Positions 26,764 to 35,525 of a stretch of DNA of 64,000 nucleotides are shown here, piece by piece. Under the pieces are notes generated by a model. The model did not search any database. It was not told the DNA's origin and saw nothing but the letters and a program-made list of their open reading frames with translations. Position 1 is the first letter of the stretch. Each line of letters begins with the position of its first letter. The translations under genes and the position numbers were made by a program. This DNA comes from Acidisoma sp965199065 (GTDB taxonomy: Bacteria > Pseudomonadota > Alphaproteobacteria > Acetobacterales > Acetobacteraceae). Location: contig NZ_CBDAQN010000002.1 in NCBI RefSeq assembly GCF_965199065.1, forward strand, positions 1 to 64,000, read 5' to 3'.

Positions 26764-28059
26764 TTAATGCTGTTCCGCAACGCTGTTGAATTTCATTATG
26801 AAGTTCGGGGAGATCATCGCGCCGTCTTCCGTGGGGCTTGTCACCTTGATGCAGTCGGCGTCGCTCGGAAAGAAGTGGCCTGAGAATAGGACGTGCTCGC
26901 CGACGTGCAACTGGGACACGGTCTTGAACAGGTCGGAGGCTGGTTCGATCGACGCTGCATCGGCGGTGCCGGACGAGCTACCGTTCATCGTTCCGACCGT
27001 GACACCATCGGCCAGTTTCACCACCAGCACAGCGCGTCCCTCATCGCCGCTGGAAACGTCTGACACTGTACCGGTCCAATCATTGGCATCTTTAGCATTG
27101 CCGAGAAGCGCGCAGAGATCGCCCGCGCGATTTGCGCGCGCTCCGGCACTCAGGGATTGATCGTTGGAGTTTTCGTAACTCGCTTTGCCATCCTGGAGAA
27201 TATCGACGAACTGATCCTCGATGGCCTTGGCGATCATGAGCATGTCATCCATCGCCATCTGTGCAGCGGGAGCAGGAGCAGGAGTGGGCGAAGGCGCGGG
27301 CGTGGGTAAGGGCGGGGGCACCGAAGCGGGCAAAGGCGCCGGAGCAACAACCGAAGATTGAAGCGCAGCCGGCGCGACCACAGGGGCCGGCGCAGGCACA
27401 GGCACAGGCGGGGGCATCGTCGTCGCGACAGGCGTGGTGGCATCGGGCAAAGGCTTGGAAACGATAGTGGATGACACAGATGCGGATGGCGCGGCACGAG
27501 CCAGTCGGACGTGCGAATGGTGGTGCCGGGCGGTCGCCACCCGAACCGAAGCCTTGAACTGCTGCGGTATGTTCTCCACCATCTCACAGCGCTGCAGACC
27601 CTGGGCGGCTGCGGCAGAACCCTTGAGGCTCAGCGACACCGGTGTTTCACCCTCAAGCGCCACCGTCATGCTGCCTCTGTGCGCAAACAGGTGGAGGAAA
27701 GGCTCCAACGTCTGCTTGGTCAAACTGGCTTTGAACTGGCCAAATCTGATGGTGCCCGGAATAGCCAGCGGCGACGATCGGTACGTCCCGATCATGAGCT
27801 GTGACTCGACGGTCTGCGATCGGGGCCGCACACCGCCATCATCGAAAACCAACGTCAGGTGCTGCGGCGGGCTTGCGGAGTCCGCCACCCACGCGATCGC
27901 GCTATGCTCGCCGAAACCACCGAACAGCGTACAGATTTTGCTTCCGGTCGCCGAGTGCCCTTGACTTACGCTCCAGCCGATCACGGGGAGAGATGCGTGC
28001 GCATCGGCGAGAGGTGGAGCGGCAACCGCGAAGAGACCCGCAAACAGGTATCGCTTCAT
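26764..28059 (-). CDS. Secreted protein of unknown function with Pro/Ala-rich linker
   Basis: I do not recognise this 431-residue protein. A Sec signal peptide spans about residues 1-20 (MKRYLFAGLFAVAAPPLADA). An N-terminal domain of about 150 residues contains two cysteines (SKICTLFGG and LQRCEMV). A low-complexity linker rich in Pro, Ala and Val follows (about 185-285). The C-terminal domain (about 290-425) begins with a helix, AKAIEDQFVDILQ, and continues with a strand-rich part including DWTGTVSDVSS, VLVVKLADGVTVGT and GEHVLFSGHFFP. That part looks OB-fold-like, which is a low-confidence guess. It is monocistronic, with the ParE-like gene ending 146 bases upstream on the same strand. Confidence 0.75.
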   Translation of the reverse strand: MKRYLFAGLFAVAAPPLADAHASLPVIGWSVSQGHSATGSKICTLFGGFGEHSAIAWVADSASPPQHLTLVFDDGGVRPRSQTVESQLMIGTYRSSPLAIPGTIRFGQFKASLTKQTLEPFLHLFAHRGSMTVALEGETPVSLSLKGSAAAAQGLQRCEMVENIPQQFKASVRVATARHHHSHVRLARAAPSASVSSTIVSKPLPDATTPVATTMPPPVPVPAPAPVVAPAALQSSVVAPAPLPASVPPPLPTPAPSPTPAPAPAAQMAMDDMLMIAKAIEDQFVDILQDGKASYENSNDQSLSAGARANRAGDLCALLGNAKDANDWTGTVSDVSSGDEGRAVLVVKLADGVTVGTMNGSSSGTADAASIEPASDLFKTVSQLHVGEHVLFSGHFFPSDADCIKVTSPTEDGAMISPNFIMKFNSVAEQH

Positions 28060-28205
28060 TCACCGATACTCCAGCTCTCACATGAGAATGCCGATCTAAC
28101 CACATGAGATGGAAGGTCAATAGCTCTTCTGGGGAGCAGTTGGGAGCGCGGCGCCCACGCCACCTGCTCCAGGCAAGAATTAGTGCGGCTCTCGCAACTG
28201 CCAAG

Positions 28206-28499
28206 CTACACGCGACGCGGGAGATCCGCGGTCTCGTAGAACACGCCGAGGATCACAGGCGGCTTCGTAAGCCTGTAGGCGATCCAGTAGCGTCCGGCCT
28301 TGATCCAGGCCCGCTCCCCGCGCGCGAGTTCGGGATAGGGCCGCGGGGCAGGAAGTCCGGCATGTGGTTCCGTCTCGATCCGCTGCTCCGCTTCGGCGAG
28401 CGCCGCTTGCAGCCGGATCACCGCCTCGAGGCGGTCAAGCCGTTCGTAATGGTCTCGAAGCGCCTCAATCTGTTGCCGCGCCTCGGCGGCATAGATCAT
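28206..28499 (-). CDS. ParE/RelE-family toxin
   Basis: Small basic protein of 97 residues that fits the type II ParE/RelE toxin fold. An N-terminal helical hairpin (EARQQIEALRDHYERL) is followed by a C-terminal sheet with IKAGRYWIAYRL and PPVILGVFYE. It starts with an ATGA overlap on the stop of the upstream small gene, the usual toxin-after-antitoxin order. Whether the target is gyrase or ribosome-bound mRNA cannot be told. It could also be inactive. Confidence 0.78.
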   Translation of the reverse strand: MIYAAEARQQIEALRDHYERLDRLEAVIRLQAALAEAEQRIETEPHAGLPAPRPYPELARGERAWIKAGRYWIAYRLTKPPVILGVFYETADLPRRV

Positions 28500-28702
28500 T
28501 GCGGCTGATGGCGGCTATCCGTTTCGGCCTCGGCCTTGCGCCGCTGCATACGCTCGATACTGGCGGTCAGTTCCGCATGGACGGCCGCACCATCCGCCAC
28601 GCGACCGCTAGCCAGGTCCGCCTCGGCGCGGTCGAGAGCTTCAAGCCATCCCACAGGGGGGGGGAGGGGGCGCACGTCATCCATATCCTGTTGATACGGC
28701 AT
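28496..28702 (-). CDS. Putative antitoxin partner of the ParE-like toxin
   Basis: Short 68-residue protein directly upstream of the toxin and overlapping it by 4 bases. The body, GWLEALDRAEADLASGRV followed by a helix with LTASIERM, resembles ParD-type or small-helix antitoxins that mask ParE. Start ATG 28702 is preferred; an internal ATG at 28684 is also possible. The N-terminal PLPPP is encoded by a run of nine identical bases (28656-28664 as G on the + strand), so slippage would knock the antitoxin out of frame. An upstream extension overlaps the glycosidase gene in another frame and is rejected. Confidence 0.6.
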   Translation of the reverse strand: MPYQQDMDDVRPLPPPVGWLEALDRAEADLASGRVADGAAVHAELTASIERMQRRKAEAETDSRHQPQ

Positions 28703-28758
28703 TGGCGTCAGGATTTCCACCTGCGAACGCCGCACGCCGACACAGCGACACGCCGCCC

Positions 28759-30681
28759 CTATAGCGGGCCGCGCAAAGCCGGATAGTGCGCGGGATCGCC
28801 CTCGTCGAGCATCCGCATCGCCGGGATCAAGGCACCCCAGCTGTAATACCTGTCGCTGTCGGGGCTGTCGTCGCCGGCCGGGTCCGCTCGGTGGAAGTTC
28901 TCGCGGCAGATGCGCGCCTCCCGCCAGCCGGGCTCGAACATCCGCCAGGCGCGGTTCGCCACTTCGCGTGCCAGGTCGAGGCGGCCGTGGCGGCGCAAGG
29001 CCTCCCACACCAGGAACAGATGCGGCGGCCAGATCCGCCCGCGCCAGTAGACGTTGTCGGCGCTCGCCGGGTCGTCATGCGCCGAGGAGGGCAGCACGCG
29101 CTCGCCCCAGAACTTCTGAGGGTCAAGCAGATACTTCTCGATGAGGACATCGGTTTGCGCCTCGGTCGCCGCACCCGCCAGCAGCGGGTAGAAGCACGTC
29201 ACGGAAAGCGACGGCTCAAAGGCGCCCGACCAATGCCGGCCGGCGAACACCTGGCGTTCCGCGTCCCACAGCATCGTCGAGATGCGCTCGTTGAGCCGCG
29301 CCCCGGCGGCCCGCAGTTCGGCGGCCAGAGCCTCGTCACCCAGCACCGTCGCGATCCGGGCGAGGCACTGCGCGTCGAGCGAGATGAGGCTGTTGAGCCC
29401 GGGCTCGGCCATCGTCAGCGTATGGGTGGCGAAGTCGAAACCAGCGCTGTCGAAGATCGGCGCGTTGTCCATGAAGGACTCGTCCATCGCCCCCTGCTTG
29501 GTATGGACGAAGGCGCCCGTCCCCGTGGCCGAACTGCCGTATTCCATCAACCCGTTGCCATCCCCGTCCCGGTGCGTGTGCCACCAGCGATGCGCCCGCA
29601 GCAGCGTCGGGAAATGCTCCGCCAGCATGGCGCGGTCGCCGGTCATCTCGAAAATTCGCCACAGCACGTAGGCGGCGATCGGGGATTGCGAGCGGTCGAT
29701 CCACTCCTGCGAGGCGGTGCGCAGGCAGGCGAGATTGCCCTCCGGCGACTGATATTCCAGCGCCGCCTCGAGGTTGGCGCGCGCCATCGGGAAGTCCCCG
29801 GCCAGCGCCGCCAGCAGAGCGTGGAACAGCATGTCGTTGAGCCAGATGCCCCAGCCGGAAAATTTACCAACCAGCCAGTTGCGGGTGAGAACTGTGGTGG
29901 GCCGATGGTGCGCCACGTCCCAGATCGTATTCCAGGCGATGATGTCGCGCACGGCGCTGCTCGCGACGTCGGTCGGCGGCGGGCTGAACTTCCCAGGCTC
30001 GGCAAGGGCTGCATTGGCCGCCCGCTCAGCCATGAGGCGGTCGGTGCCCAGTGCGACGGCAACGTCGATCTCGGGGTGCATCTGCGCGTTGAAACGCAGC
30101 ACGCCCCAGCGTGCGGCTGCCTCGGCGCGAGGCGGCGCGTAGTAGCCGCGCGTGCGCAGGTCGGTCTGGAAGGTTTCGATAGCCCCATACGCGCCGCCGA
30201 AGACCGCGGGATCGGCTGAGGCAACCGAGGCCCAGAGCGACCGGTGCCGGCCCATCAGGCGCGGAGGCGCCGTGGGCGGCATCGGCTCTGGGTTCTCGAC
30301 GGTGATCCAGGGCTCGCCGGCTCGCCAAGGCCCGGGGCCGCCGCCGAAGTCGAGAAAACCCACCTCCAGCGTCAGCCAGAAGCGCAAACCCCATTCGCCC
30401 AGTCTCAGGATACGCAGACGGGCGCGGACCGTGTGCGGGTTCGGCTTGACGTAGGTCACCTCCATCTCGCTGCCGGCGAAGGCGATCCGGGCCCGGATGA
30501 AGCGGCCGTCCGAGGCATGTTCCAGCAGCGTCACGCCGGGCCCCGCGCCGAGCAGCCGGTAGGTTCCGTCGGCGCTGCTGAACGCAGAGAAGCGGAGGCA
30601 GAGGCCGCTCGGCAGGTGAACCATCGCAAGCGGATCGCCCGCGTCCCACGTGTTCCATTGGCGGTCGGGTCCGACGGTCAC
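28759..30681 (-). CDS. (alpha/alpha)6-barrel glycoside hydrolase (MGH/GH63-like)
   Basis: Predicted cytoplasmic glycosidase of 640 residues with no signal peptide. An N-terminal beta-rich domain (about 1-230) precedes an (alpha/alpha)6 barrel with RDIIAWNTIWD, FSGWGIWLNDMLFHALLAAL, HRWWHTHRDGDGNGLMEYGSS, and the C-terminal NVYWRGRIWPPHLFLVWEAL and YYSWGALI blocks. These resemble GH63 and related mannosylglycerate-hydrolase families. Catalytic acids cannot be assigned with certainty; the Asp in DGDGNGLMEYG is a candidate. GTG 30681 overlaps the stop of the ABC ATPase gene as GTGA. It is the last gene of the operon starting with gntR, and probably cleaves the imported glycoside. Confidence 0.85.
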   Translation of the reverse strand: MTVGPDRQWNTWDAGDPLAMVHLPSGLCLRFSAFSSADGTYRLLGAGPGVTLLEHASDGRFIRARIAFAGSEMEVTYVKPNPHTVRARLRILRLGEWGLRFWLTLEVGFLDFGGGPGPWRAGEPWITVENPEPMPPTAPPRLMGRHRSLWASVASADPAVFGGAYGAIETFQTDLRTRGYYAPPRAEAAARWGVLRFNAQMHPEIDVAVALGTDRLMAERAANAALAEPGKFSPPPTDVASSAVRDIIAWNTIWDVAHHRPTTVLTRNWLVGKFSGWGIWLNDMLFHALLAALAGDFPMARANLEAALEYQSPEGNLACLRTASQEWIDRSQSPIAAYVLWRIFEMTGDRAMLAEHFPTLLRAHRWWHTHRDGDGNGLMEYGSSATGTGAFVHTKQGAMDESFMDNAPIFDSAGFDFATHTLTMAEPGLNSLISLDAQCLARIATVLGDEALAAELRAAGARLNERISTMLWDAERQVFAGRHWSGAFEPSLSVTCFYPLLAGAATEAQTDVLIEKYLLDPQKFWGERVLPSSAHDDPASADNVYWRGRIWPPHLFLVWEALRRHGRLDLAREVANRAWRMFEPGWREARICRENFHRADPAGDDSPDSDRYYSWGALIPAMRMLDEGDPAHYPALRGPL

Positions 30682-31754
30682 GGCAGCAGCCGCGCCTGGC
30701 GGATGCGAAGCCACACGGGCTTGCCAGCGGTCCACGGCCCCGCCGCCAGGATGTCGGGCGAGAGCGCGAGCACCGAGACCGGCTGACCTTCGACCTCGAC
30801 CCGGATGGTCACAACCGGGCCGCCGAACTCCGTCGCGATGAGCCACGCGGCAATGGCGTCCGGCGGCTTCTCGCCATCGGCCGGGACGACGGTCATCTGC
30901 TCGGGCCGGACGGCCAAAGTCTGTGGCCCCTTGCACCCGGCGGCGATGGTGTCAGCGAGTTCCGGGGGCGGCAGGAAGACCTGGCCGCCGATCCGCGCGG
31001 CGGCGCCTTCGAAGGTGACGCTCAGCAGGTTGATGGCACCAAGGAAACCAGCGACGAATTCATCGACCGGATTTCGATAGATGTCGGCGGGCGCGCCGGC
31101 CTGCCGCACCACGCCGGCCTCCAGGACAAGCACGCGATCGGCGAGGAACAGCGCCTCCTCCTGGTCGTGCGTCACCATAACCGTCGTCACGCCCGTCTCC
31201 GCCTGGATGCGCTTGAGCTCCTCGCGCACCTCCTGCCGAACGCGGCGGTCGAGCGCGGAAAGCGGCTCGTCCAGCAACAGCAATTCCGGCTCGATCACCA
31301 GCGCGCGGGCGAGCGCGACGCGCTGCTGTTGGCCGCCCGACAGCATCGATGGCCGCCGTTGGCCGAAGCCGGTCATTCGGACGAGGCGCAGCACCTCCTG
31401 CACGCGCTGCTCGCGCTTGGGCTTGGCAACGCCGCGCATCTTGAGGCCGAAGGCGATGTTCTCCGCCACCGTCATGTGTGGAAACAGGGCATAGTTCTGA
31501 AAGACCACGCCGATGTTGCGATGCTCGGGCAGGCTGTCGGTGATGTCGTTGCCCGAGATCATCACGGCGCCCCGGTCGGCCGGGGTAAAACCGGCAACGA
31601 TCTTGAGCAGCGTCGTCTTGCCCGAACCGGAGGGGCCGAGGAGGGTATGGAACTCGCCCCGCGGCACATGCAGGCTCACATCGCGCAGCACCTGCACGGT
31701 CCCGAAACCTTTCGCGACCATGCTGACAAGAAGGCCGGCGTCGTTCGGGCTCAC
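30678..31754 (-). CDS. ABC transporter ATP-binding protein, PotA/FbpC type
   Basis: ATPase of a polyamine/iron/thiamine-type importer, 358 residues. Walker A is GPSGSGKTT, Q-loop VFQNYALFPHM, signature LSGGQQQR, Walker B LLLLDEPLSALD, and H-loop VMVTHDQEEAL. A C-terminal TOBE-type regulatory domain (about 280-358) has LAVRPEQM. It overlaps the permease gene upstream and the glycosidase gene downstream by 4 bases each. Class membership is clear. The substrate is not, since this subfamily also carries sugar phosphates and phosphonates. Confidence 0.92.
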   Translation of the reverse strand: MSPNDAGLLVSMVAKGFGTVQVLRDVSLHVPRGEFHTLLGPSGSGKTTLLKIVAGFTPADRGAVMISGNDITDSLPEHRNIGVVFQNYALFPHMTVAENIAFGLKMRGVAKPKREQRVQEVLRLVRMTGFGQRRPSMLSGGQQQRVALARALVIEPELLLLDEPLSALDRRVRQEVREELKRIQAETGVTTVMVTHDQEEALFLADRVLVLEAGVVRQAGAPADIYRNPVDEFVAGFLGAINLLSVTFEGAAARIGGQVFLPPPELADTIAAGCKGPQTLAVRPEQMTVVPADGEKPPDAIAAWLIATEFGGPVVTIRVEVEGQPVSVLALSPDILAAGPWTAGKPVWLRIRQARLLP

Positions 31755-32584
31755 AGCGCGTCACCTGCCGGCAACCCGGCGTTCCGTAGCCCAAGACGGT
31801 GCAGCAGCAGAATGAGGATACAGGTTGCGGCCACGATGATGGTCGCGAGCGCGTTGAGGTCCGGCAGGTATCCGACACGGATGAGAGTGTAGATTTTCAG
31901 CGGCAGGGTCTGCACGCCGAACGGCGCCAGGAAATACTGGATGAGGAAGTTGTTGAAGGACACCATGAAGGAGATGAGCGTTCCGCTGAGGATGGCGGGC
32001 AGAATGAGCGGGACGCTGATCCGGAGGAAGGTTGTGAGGGGGCTCGCACCGAGCGACCGGGCCGCATGGTCCAGATCGGGGTCCAGCGTATGCAGACGCG
32101 CGGCGACGATGAAGACAACGTAGGGCAGCGTCGTCGCCAGCAGCCCTAGGTAGATCGCGAACAGGCTGCGGCCGATCCCGATCGCGTTCATCACCAGCAG
32201 CATCGCGAGCCCCAGGATCAGCCACGGCACGGTGATGGCGGCGAGGAGCGCCACCCGCAAGATCGTGCCGCCGAGGCGAGAGGCCCGCCGGTCGAGCCAG
32301 ATCGCCGCCATCGTTCCGAAAACGGCCGCGCTGATTGCCACCACGAACGAGAGTTCGAGCGACAGCCATGTCGGGCCGAGCAACCCGGACGAGGTGAACA
32401 GCGCCACGTACCAGGTGAGGGTGCCGACGAAGGGAAGGGTGCCGTAGGGCGAGGTGTTGAAGGACAGCAGGATGATGATGACGAGCGGCACGAACAGGAT
32501 GACGAGGCTCGCACCCAGAACCGTCGCCATGGCCGGGCTTATGGCCTCGGCATCGCGCAGCCCCCGTTTAAACGGCTGCGGCAT
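31751..32584 (-). CDS. ABC transporter permease, PotC type
   Basis: Inner-membrane permease of 277 residues with six predicted helices. The first helix is LGASLVILFVPLVIIILLSF. The EAA coupling loop DHAARSLGASPLTTFLRISVPLILP lies near residue 175. The PotC-like SFNNFLIQYFLA motif follows. It overlaps the PotB-type gene by 17 bases and the ATPase gene by 4. It completes the heterodimeric pore with the upstream permease. Confidence 0.91.
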   Translation of the reverse strand: MPQPFKRGLRDAEAISPAMATVLGASLVILFVPLVIIILLSFNTSPYGTLPFVGTLTWYVALFTSSGLLGPTWLSLELSFVVAISAAVFGTMAAIWLDRRASRLGGTILRVALLAAITVPWLILGLAMLLVMNAIGIGRSLFAIYLGLLATTLPYVVFIVAARLHTLDPDLDHAARSLGASPLTTFLRISVPLILPAILSGTLISFMVSFNNFLIQYFLAPFGVQTLPLKIYTLIRVGYLPDLNALATIIVAATCILILLLHRLGLRNAGLPAGDAL

Positions 32585-33452
32585 GACGAGCCCTTCTGCC
32601 GGTGCCGAGCCATTGGAGAGCAGGCCTTATCGCCGCAAGGAGCCCCGTTAAAAGCAGGGTGCCGAGCAGCAGCAGGATGGACAATGCGGAACCGAACGAG
32701 GGATCATCGGCGCGCGTCATCTGGTCGGCGATGACGTTGCCGAGCAGCAGGCCATTCGGCCCGCCGAGGATCGCGGATTCCACGAAAGCGCCGCCCATCG
32801 GCACGAAGACCATGACGAGCCCTGACACGAGAGCCGGAGCGGCGAGCGGAAACACGATGTACCACATCCGCCGCCATGGTCCGGCGCCAAGAGATCCCGC
32901 CGCGGCCAGCACGTTGCCGTCGACCCTCTGCATTCCGGAGAACAGGACAAATATCATCAGCGGCAGGTTCTCGTAGACCAGCATCACGACGGTCGCCGCC
33001 TGGGTATAGAGGATCGAGGCGCCGGGTGCGGCCAGACCCAGCAGCCGCAGCAGGGCCATGATCGGGCTCCCCGGCCCGAGCACCACAAAGATGCTGTAGA
33101 TCAGCAGCAGATAGGAAGTGAGGTAGGGGATGATGATCGCGAGCAGGATGAGGTTCCGCGTCCGCGCGGCCAAGCGCGACAGCACCCAGGCCGGCGACCA
33201 GGCGAGCGCCGCCGTAGCCACCGCTGAGATGCCGGCGGTGAGCAGCGTCTTCAGGGCAAGGCGGAAGTAGAGCGGCGTCTCGAACATCCGCTGGTAGCTG
33301 TCGAGCGACAGCGGCGCGTCTGTGCCATCCGGTGCGAAGCTGAACCAGATCAGCACCGCGAGCGGAATGACCACCATGAGCGCCAGCACTCCGGCCGCCG
33401 GCAGCAGCAGCATAGGCGTGGTGAGGCTGGAGAGGATGCGCCGCCGCATCAT
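32568..33452 (-). CDS. ABC transporter permease, PotB type
   Basis: Inner-membrane permease of 294 residues. A cytoplasmic N-terminus MMRRRILSS precedes the first helix. FSFAPDGTDAPLSLDSYQRMFETPLYF is the periplasmic landmark of PotB-type proteins. The EAA loop is AAAGSLGAGPWRRMWYIVFPLAAPAL. The TEXT-book C-terminal ATGA arrangement is absent here: instead the next permease starts 17 bases before its stop. The gene starts 4 bases after the binding-protein stop. Confidence 0.91.
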   Translation of the reverse strand: MMRRRILSSLTTPMLLLPAAGVLALMVVIPLAVLIWFSFAPDGTDAPLSLDSYQRMFETPLYFRLALKTLLTAGISAVATAALAWSPAWVLSRLAARTRNLILLAIIIPYLTSYLLLIYSIFVVLGPGSPIMALLRLLGLAAPGASILYTQAATVVMLVYENLPLMIFVLFSGMQRVDGNVLAAAGSLGAGPWRRMWYIVFPLAAPALVSGLVMVFVPMGGAFVESAILGGPNGLLLGNVIADQMTRADDPSFGSALSILLLLGTLLLTGLLAAIRPALQWLGTGRRARHAAAV

Positions 33453-33456
33453 CCGG

Positions 33457-34533
33457 TCAGGACGCCTTCACGTCTTCCCAGAGCTCGGTCCATTTCTTGA
33501 GCTCCTTCGGCGCGATGCCCGTCTGCAGCGCGACCTTCCCCTTGTATGCCAGCAGCGGACCGGCCAGCAGACCGTTCGCCGCGCTCTGCGGCAGGGCCTT
33601 CACAGCCGCGGTGTTCACCGGCACCGCCAGCTCCTGGTTTGGCCCCGGCTTGGTGATCCACTGCGTGAAGTAGGCCGGGCTCGTCAGGAAATTGATCCAG
33701 GCATAGGCCAATTCGGGATTGGGCGTCTTCTTCACGATCGCCCAGGTATCGCCCCAGACGACGGTGCCGTCCGCCGGCAGGATGTAGTCGAGCGCGTGGC
33801 CGTTCTTCTTGAGCGTTCCGGCAAGCCCCGACCACAGGTTGCCCATGGTGATCTCGCCCGTGGTGTAGGCCTTGTTCCAGTCGTCGCCCGAGGACCAGAA
33901 CAGCTTCACGTTCTTCTTGAGATCGAGCAGCGCGCCGCGAACCTTCGTGAGGTCCGGGTTCTGCGGGTCCTCGCCGAGATAAAGCGCGGCGGTCATCACG
34001 GCGGTGCTGGGATCGTCGAAAAAGGCGACTTTCCCCTTGTTCGCCGGATCCCAGAGGACCGACCAACTCGTCGGCGTGGGCGTGACGCTCGGGTTGACGG
34101 CGAGCGAGGTGGCACCCTGCACCCAGGGCACGGCATAGACCTCGCCGTTGAGGCGGATCGACGGGTCGCCGCTGAAGCGGGGTTCGAGCGCGCTCCACGA
34201 CGTGACCTTGGCGGTGTCGATCGGGGCGAGCAACCCCTGCTGCGCCGCGGGCTTCACGTATTCGAGGTTTGGCAGCACCACGTCGATTTTGCCGATGCCG
34301 CCTTCGCGCAGCATCTCCAGAAGATCGTCTTCCGATGTGAAGTAGACGTCTTTGACCGTGGCGCCGGTCATGTCCTGGAACATCTTGAGGGTCGCCGGAT
34401 CGTCCGCGCCGTAGTCCTGCCAGGAGGCGACGGTGAGGGTCTTGCCCTTAAAGCTCTGGCTCTGGGCGCGAGCGACGGCGGGAAGCGCCAGCACGGCACC
34501 CGCGGCCAGGACGGCGCGGCGAGAAATCCACAT
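33457..34533 (-). CDS. ABC transporter substrate-binding protein, PotD/FbpA type
   Basis: Periplasmic receptor of 358 residues for the PotABC-like transporter. The signal peptide MWISRRAVLAAGAVLALPAVARAQ carries SRRAVL, a plausible Tat motif, with cleavage after ARA. Family blocks are LTVASWQDYGADDP, VYFTSEDDLLEML, YAVPWVQGATSLAVNP and WAIVKKTPNPELAYAWINFL. Acidic residues typical of polyamine binding in PotD are not all evident, so the ligand may not be a polyamine. The spacing of about 44 bases to the kinase gene upstream is the largest gap in this operon and may allow extra expression of the receptor. Confidence 0.92.
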   Translation of the reverse strand: MWISRRAVLAAGAVLALPAVARAQSQSFKGKTLTVASWQDYGADDPATLKMFQDMTGATVKDVYFTSEDDLLEMLREGGIGKIDVVLPNLEYVKPAAQQGLLAPIDTAKVTSWSALEPRFSGDPSIRLNGEVYAVPWVQGATSLAVNPSVTPTPTSWSVLWDPANKGKVAFFDDPSTAVMTAALYLGEDPQNPDLTKVRGALLDLKKNVKLFWSSGDDWNKAYTTGEITMGNLWSGLAGTLKKNGHALDYILPADGTVVWGDTWAIVKKTPNPELAYAWINFLTSPAYFTQWITKPGPNQELAVPVNTAAVKALPQSAANGLLAGPLLAYKGKVALQTGIAPKELKKWTELWEDVKAS

Positions 34534-34577
34534 CGTCAAAGTTCCCTTCGTTAGAATGAGAGCAGTCGGATCTTCAA

Positions 34578-35525
34578 TCAGTCTTCGGCAGCCTCGGCGG
34601 CCAGGAATCGGTCGAGTTCGTCGCGACCGGGGGCGGTCGCCGGCCCGCGGCGGGTGACGGAAATCGCCGCCGCCGCATTGGCGCGCCGGACAGCGGCGAC
34701 GGGGTCGAGCCCCTCCATCAGGCCTGCGATCAGCACGCCGGTATGCGTGTCTCCCGCACCCGTGGAGTCGATCATGACGACCGAAGGCGACGGCACCCGC
34801 ACGGCCTCGTCGCCCATGCAGAGGAAGGCGCCGGCCGCACCGTCCCGCAGGATCAGCAGCGCGCCGGGACGCAAGAGCGGCTGCCACCTCGACCACACCT
34901 CGGCGGGATCGCGAACGCCGGTCAGCAACTCGGCCTCGCGCCGGTTCATCGTGAGGATGGAAAGCTGAGGCATCACGTCCCTCAGGATCGCATCAGGAAT
35001 AGCTCCGGCCAGAGGACCGGGATCGACCACCAGCCGTATCGCCTGTGGCATCTCGGCCGCCCAGCCAGCGATGGCCTCGCCGAGGGTCGAGTAGCAGAGA
35101 TCGTAACCCGAAACGAAGACCGTGTCTCCGGCAGCGAGCGGCACATCCGGCAGGCGGCGGGGCCCTAGTGCAGCCTCCACGCCTGGGCTGGAGACGAAAG
35201 TCCGCTCGCCGTCAGGCTCGACCATCACCAGGCAGAAGCCGCTGTCGCCCTCCGGCACTGGGGGATGGAACGTGGCAATACCTTCGCGCGCCAACGCCGC
35301 ACTAATGCATTTTCCGTAAGGGCCGGTGCCGTACCAGCCCGCGAAGAGCGCCGGCATCCCCTGGCGCGCCGCCGCGCTGAGGATGTTGAACCCGCCGCCG
35401 GCGGCGACGGTGGCGGACGAGCCAATGACATCGCCGCCTCGCGCGGGGAGATGCGGCACGTCGAGACGGATATCGGCGACGATGCTGCCGACGGAGACGA
35501 GGCGGGGGCGCTCGCGGCACTCCAT
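34578..35525 (-). CDS. PfkB-family carbohydrate kinase
   Basis: Ribokinase-fold sugar or nucleoside kinase of 315 residues. The N-terminal half has GGGFNILSAAARQG, the PfkB signature 1 region. The C-terminal signature DSTGAGDTHTG contains the catalytic Asp and anion hole. LTMNRREAELLTG matches the conserved NxxE region for Mg-phosphate. ATG 35525 shares one base with the stop of the ADP-ribosylglycohydrolase gene (TGATG). Phosphorylation of a free sugar, such as ribose or a hexose released by the upstream or downstream hydrolase, is the natural inference. Confidence 0.92.
   Translation of the reverse strand: MECRERPRLVSVGSIVADIRLDVPHLPARGGDVIGSSATVAAGGGFNILSAAARQGMPALFAGWYGTGPYGKCISAALAREGIATFHPPVPEGDSGFCLVMVEPDGERTFVSSPGVEAALGPRRLPDVPLAAGDTVFVSGYDLCYSTLGEAIAGWAAEMPQAIRLVVDPGPLAGAIPDAILRDVMPQLSILTMNRREAELLTGVRDPAEVWSRWQPLLRPGALLILRDGAAGAFLCMGDEAVRVPSPSVVMIDSTGAGDTHTGVLIAGLMEGLDPVAAVRRANAAAAISVTRRGPATAPGRDELDRFLAAEAAED

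Noticed and set aside
28703..29008. N-terminal extension of the antitoxin gene
   Set aside because: It runs antiparallel-free but out of frame inside the glycosidase gene, with low-complexity Arg/Gly/Pro content.
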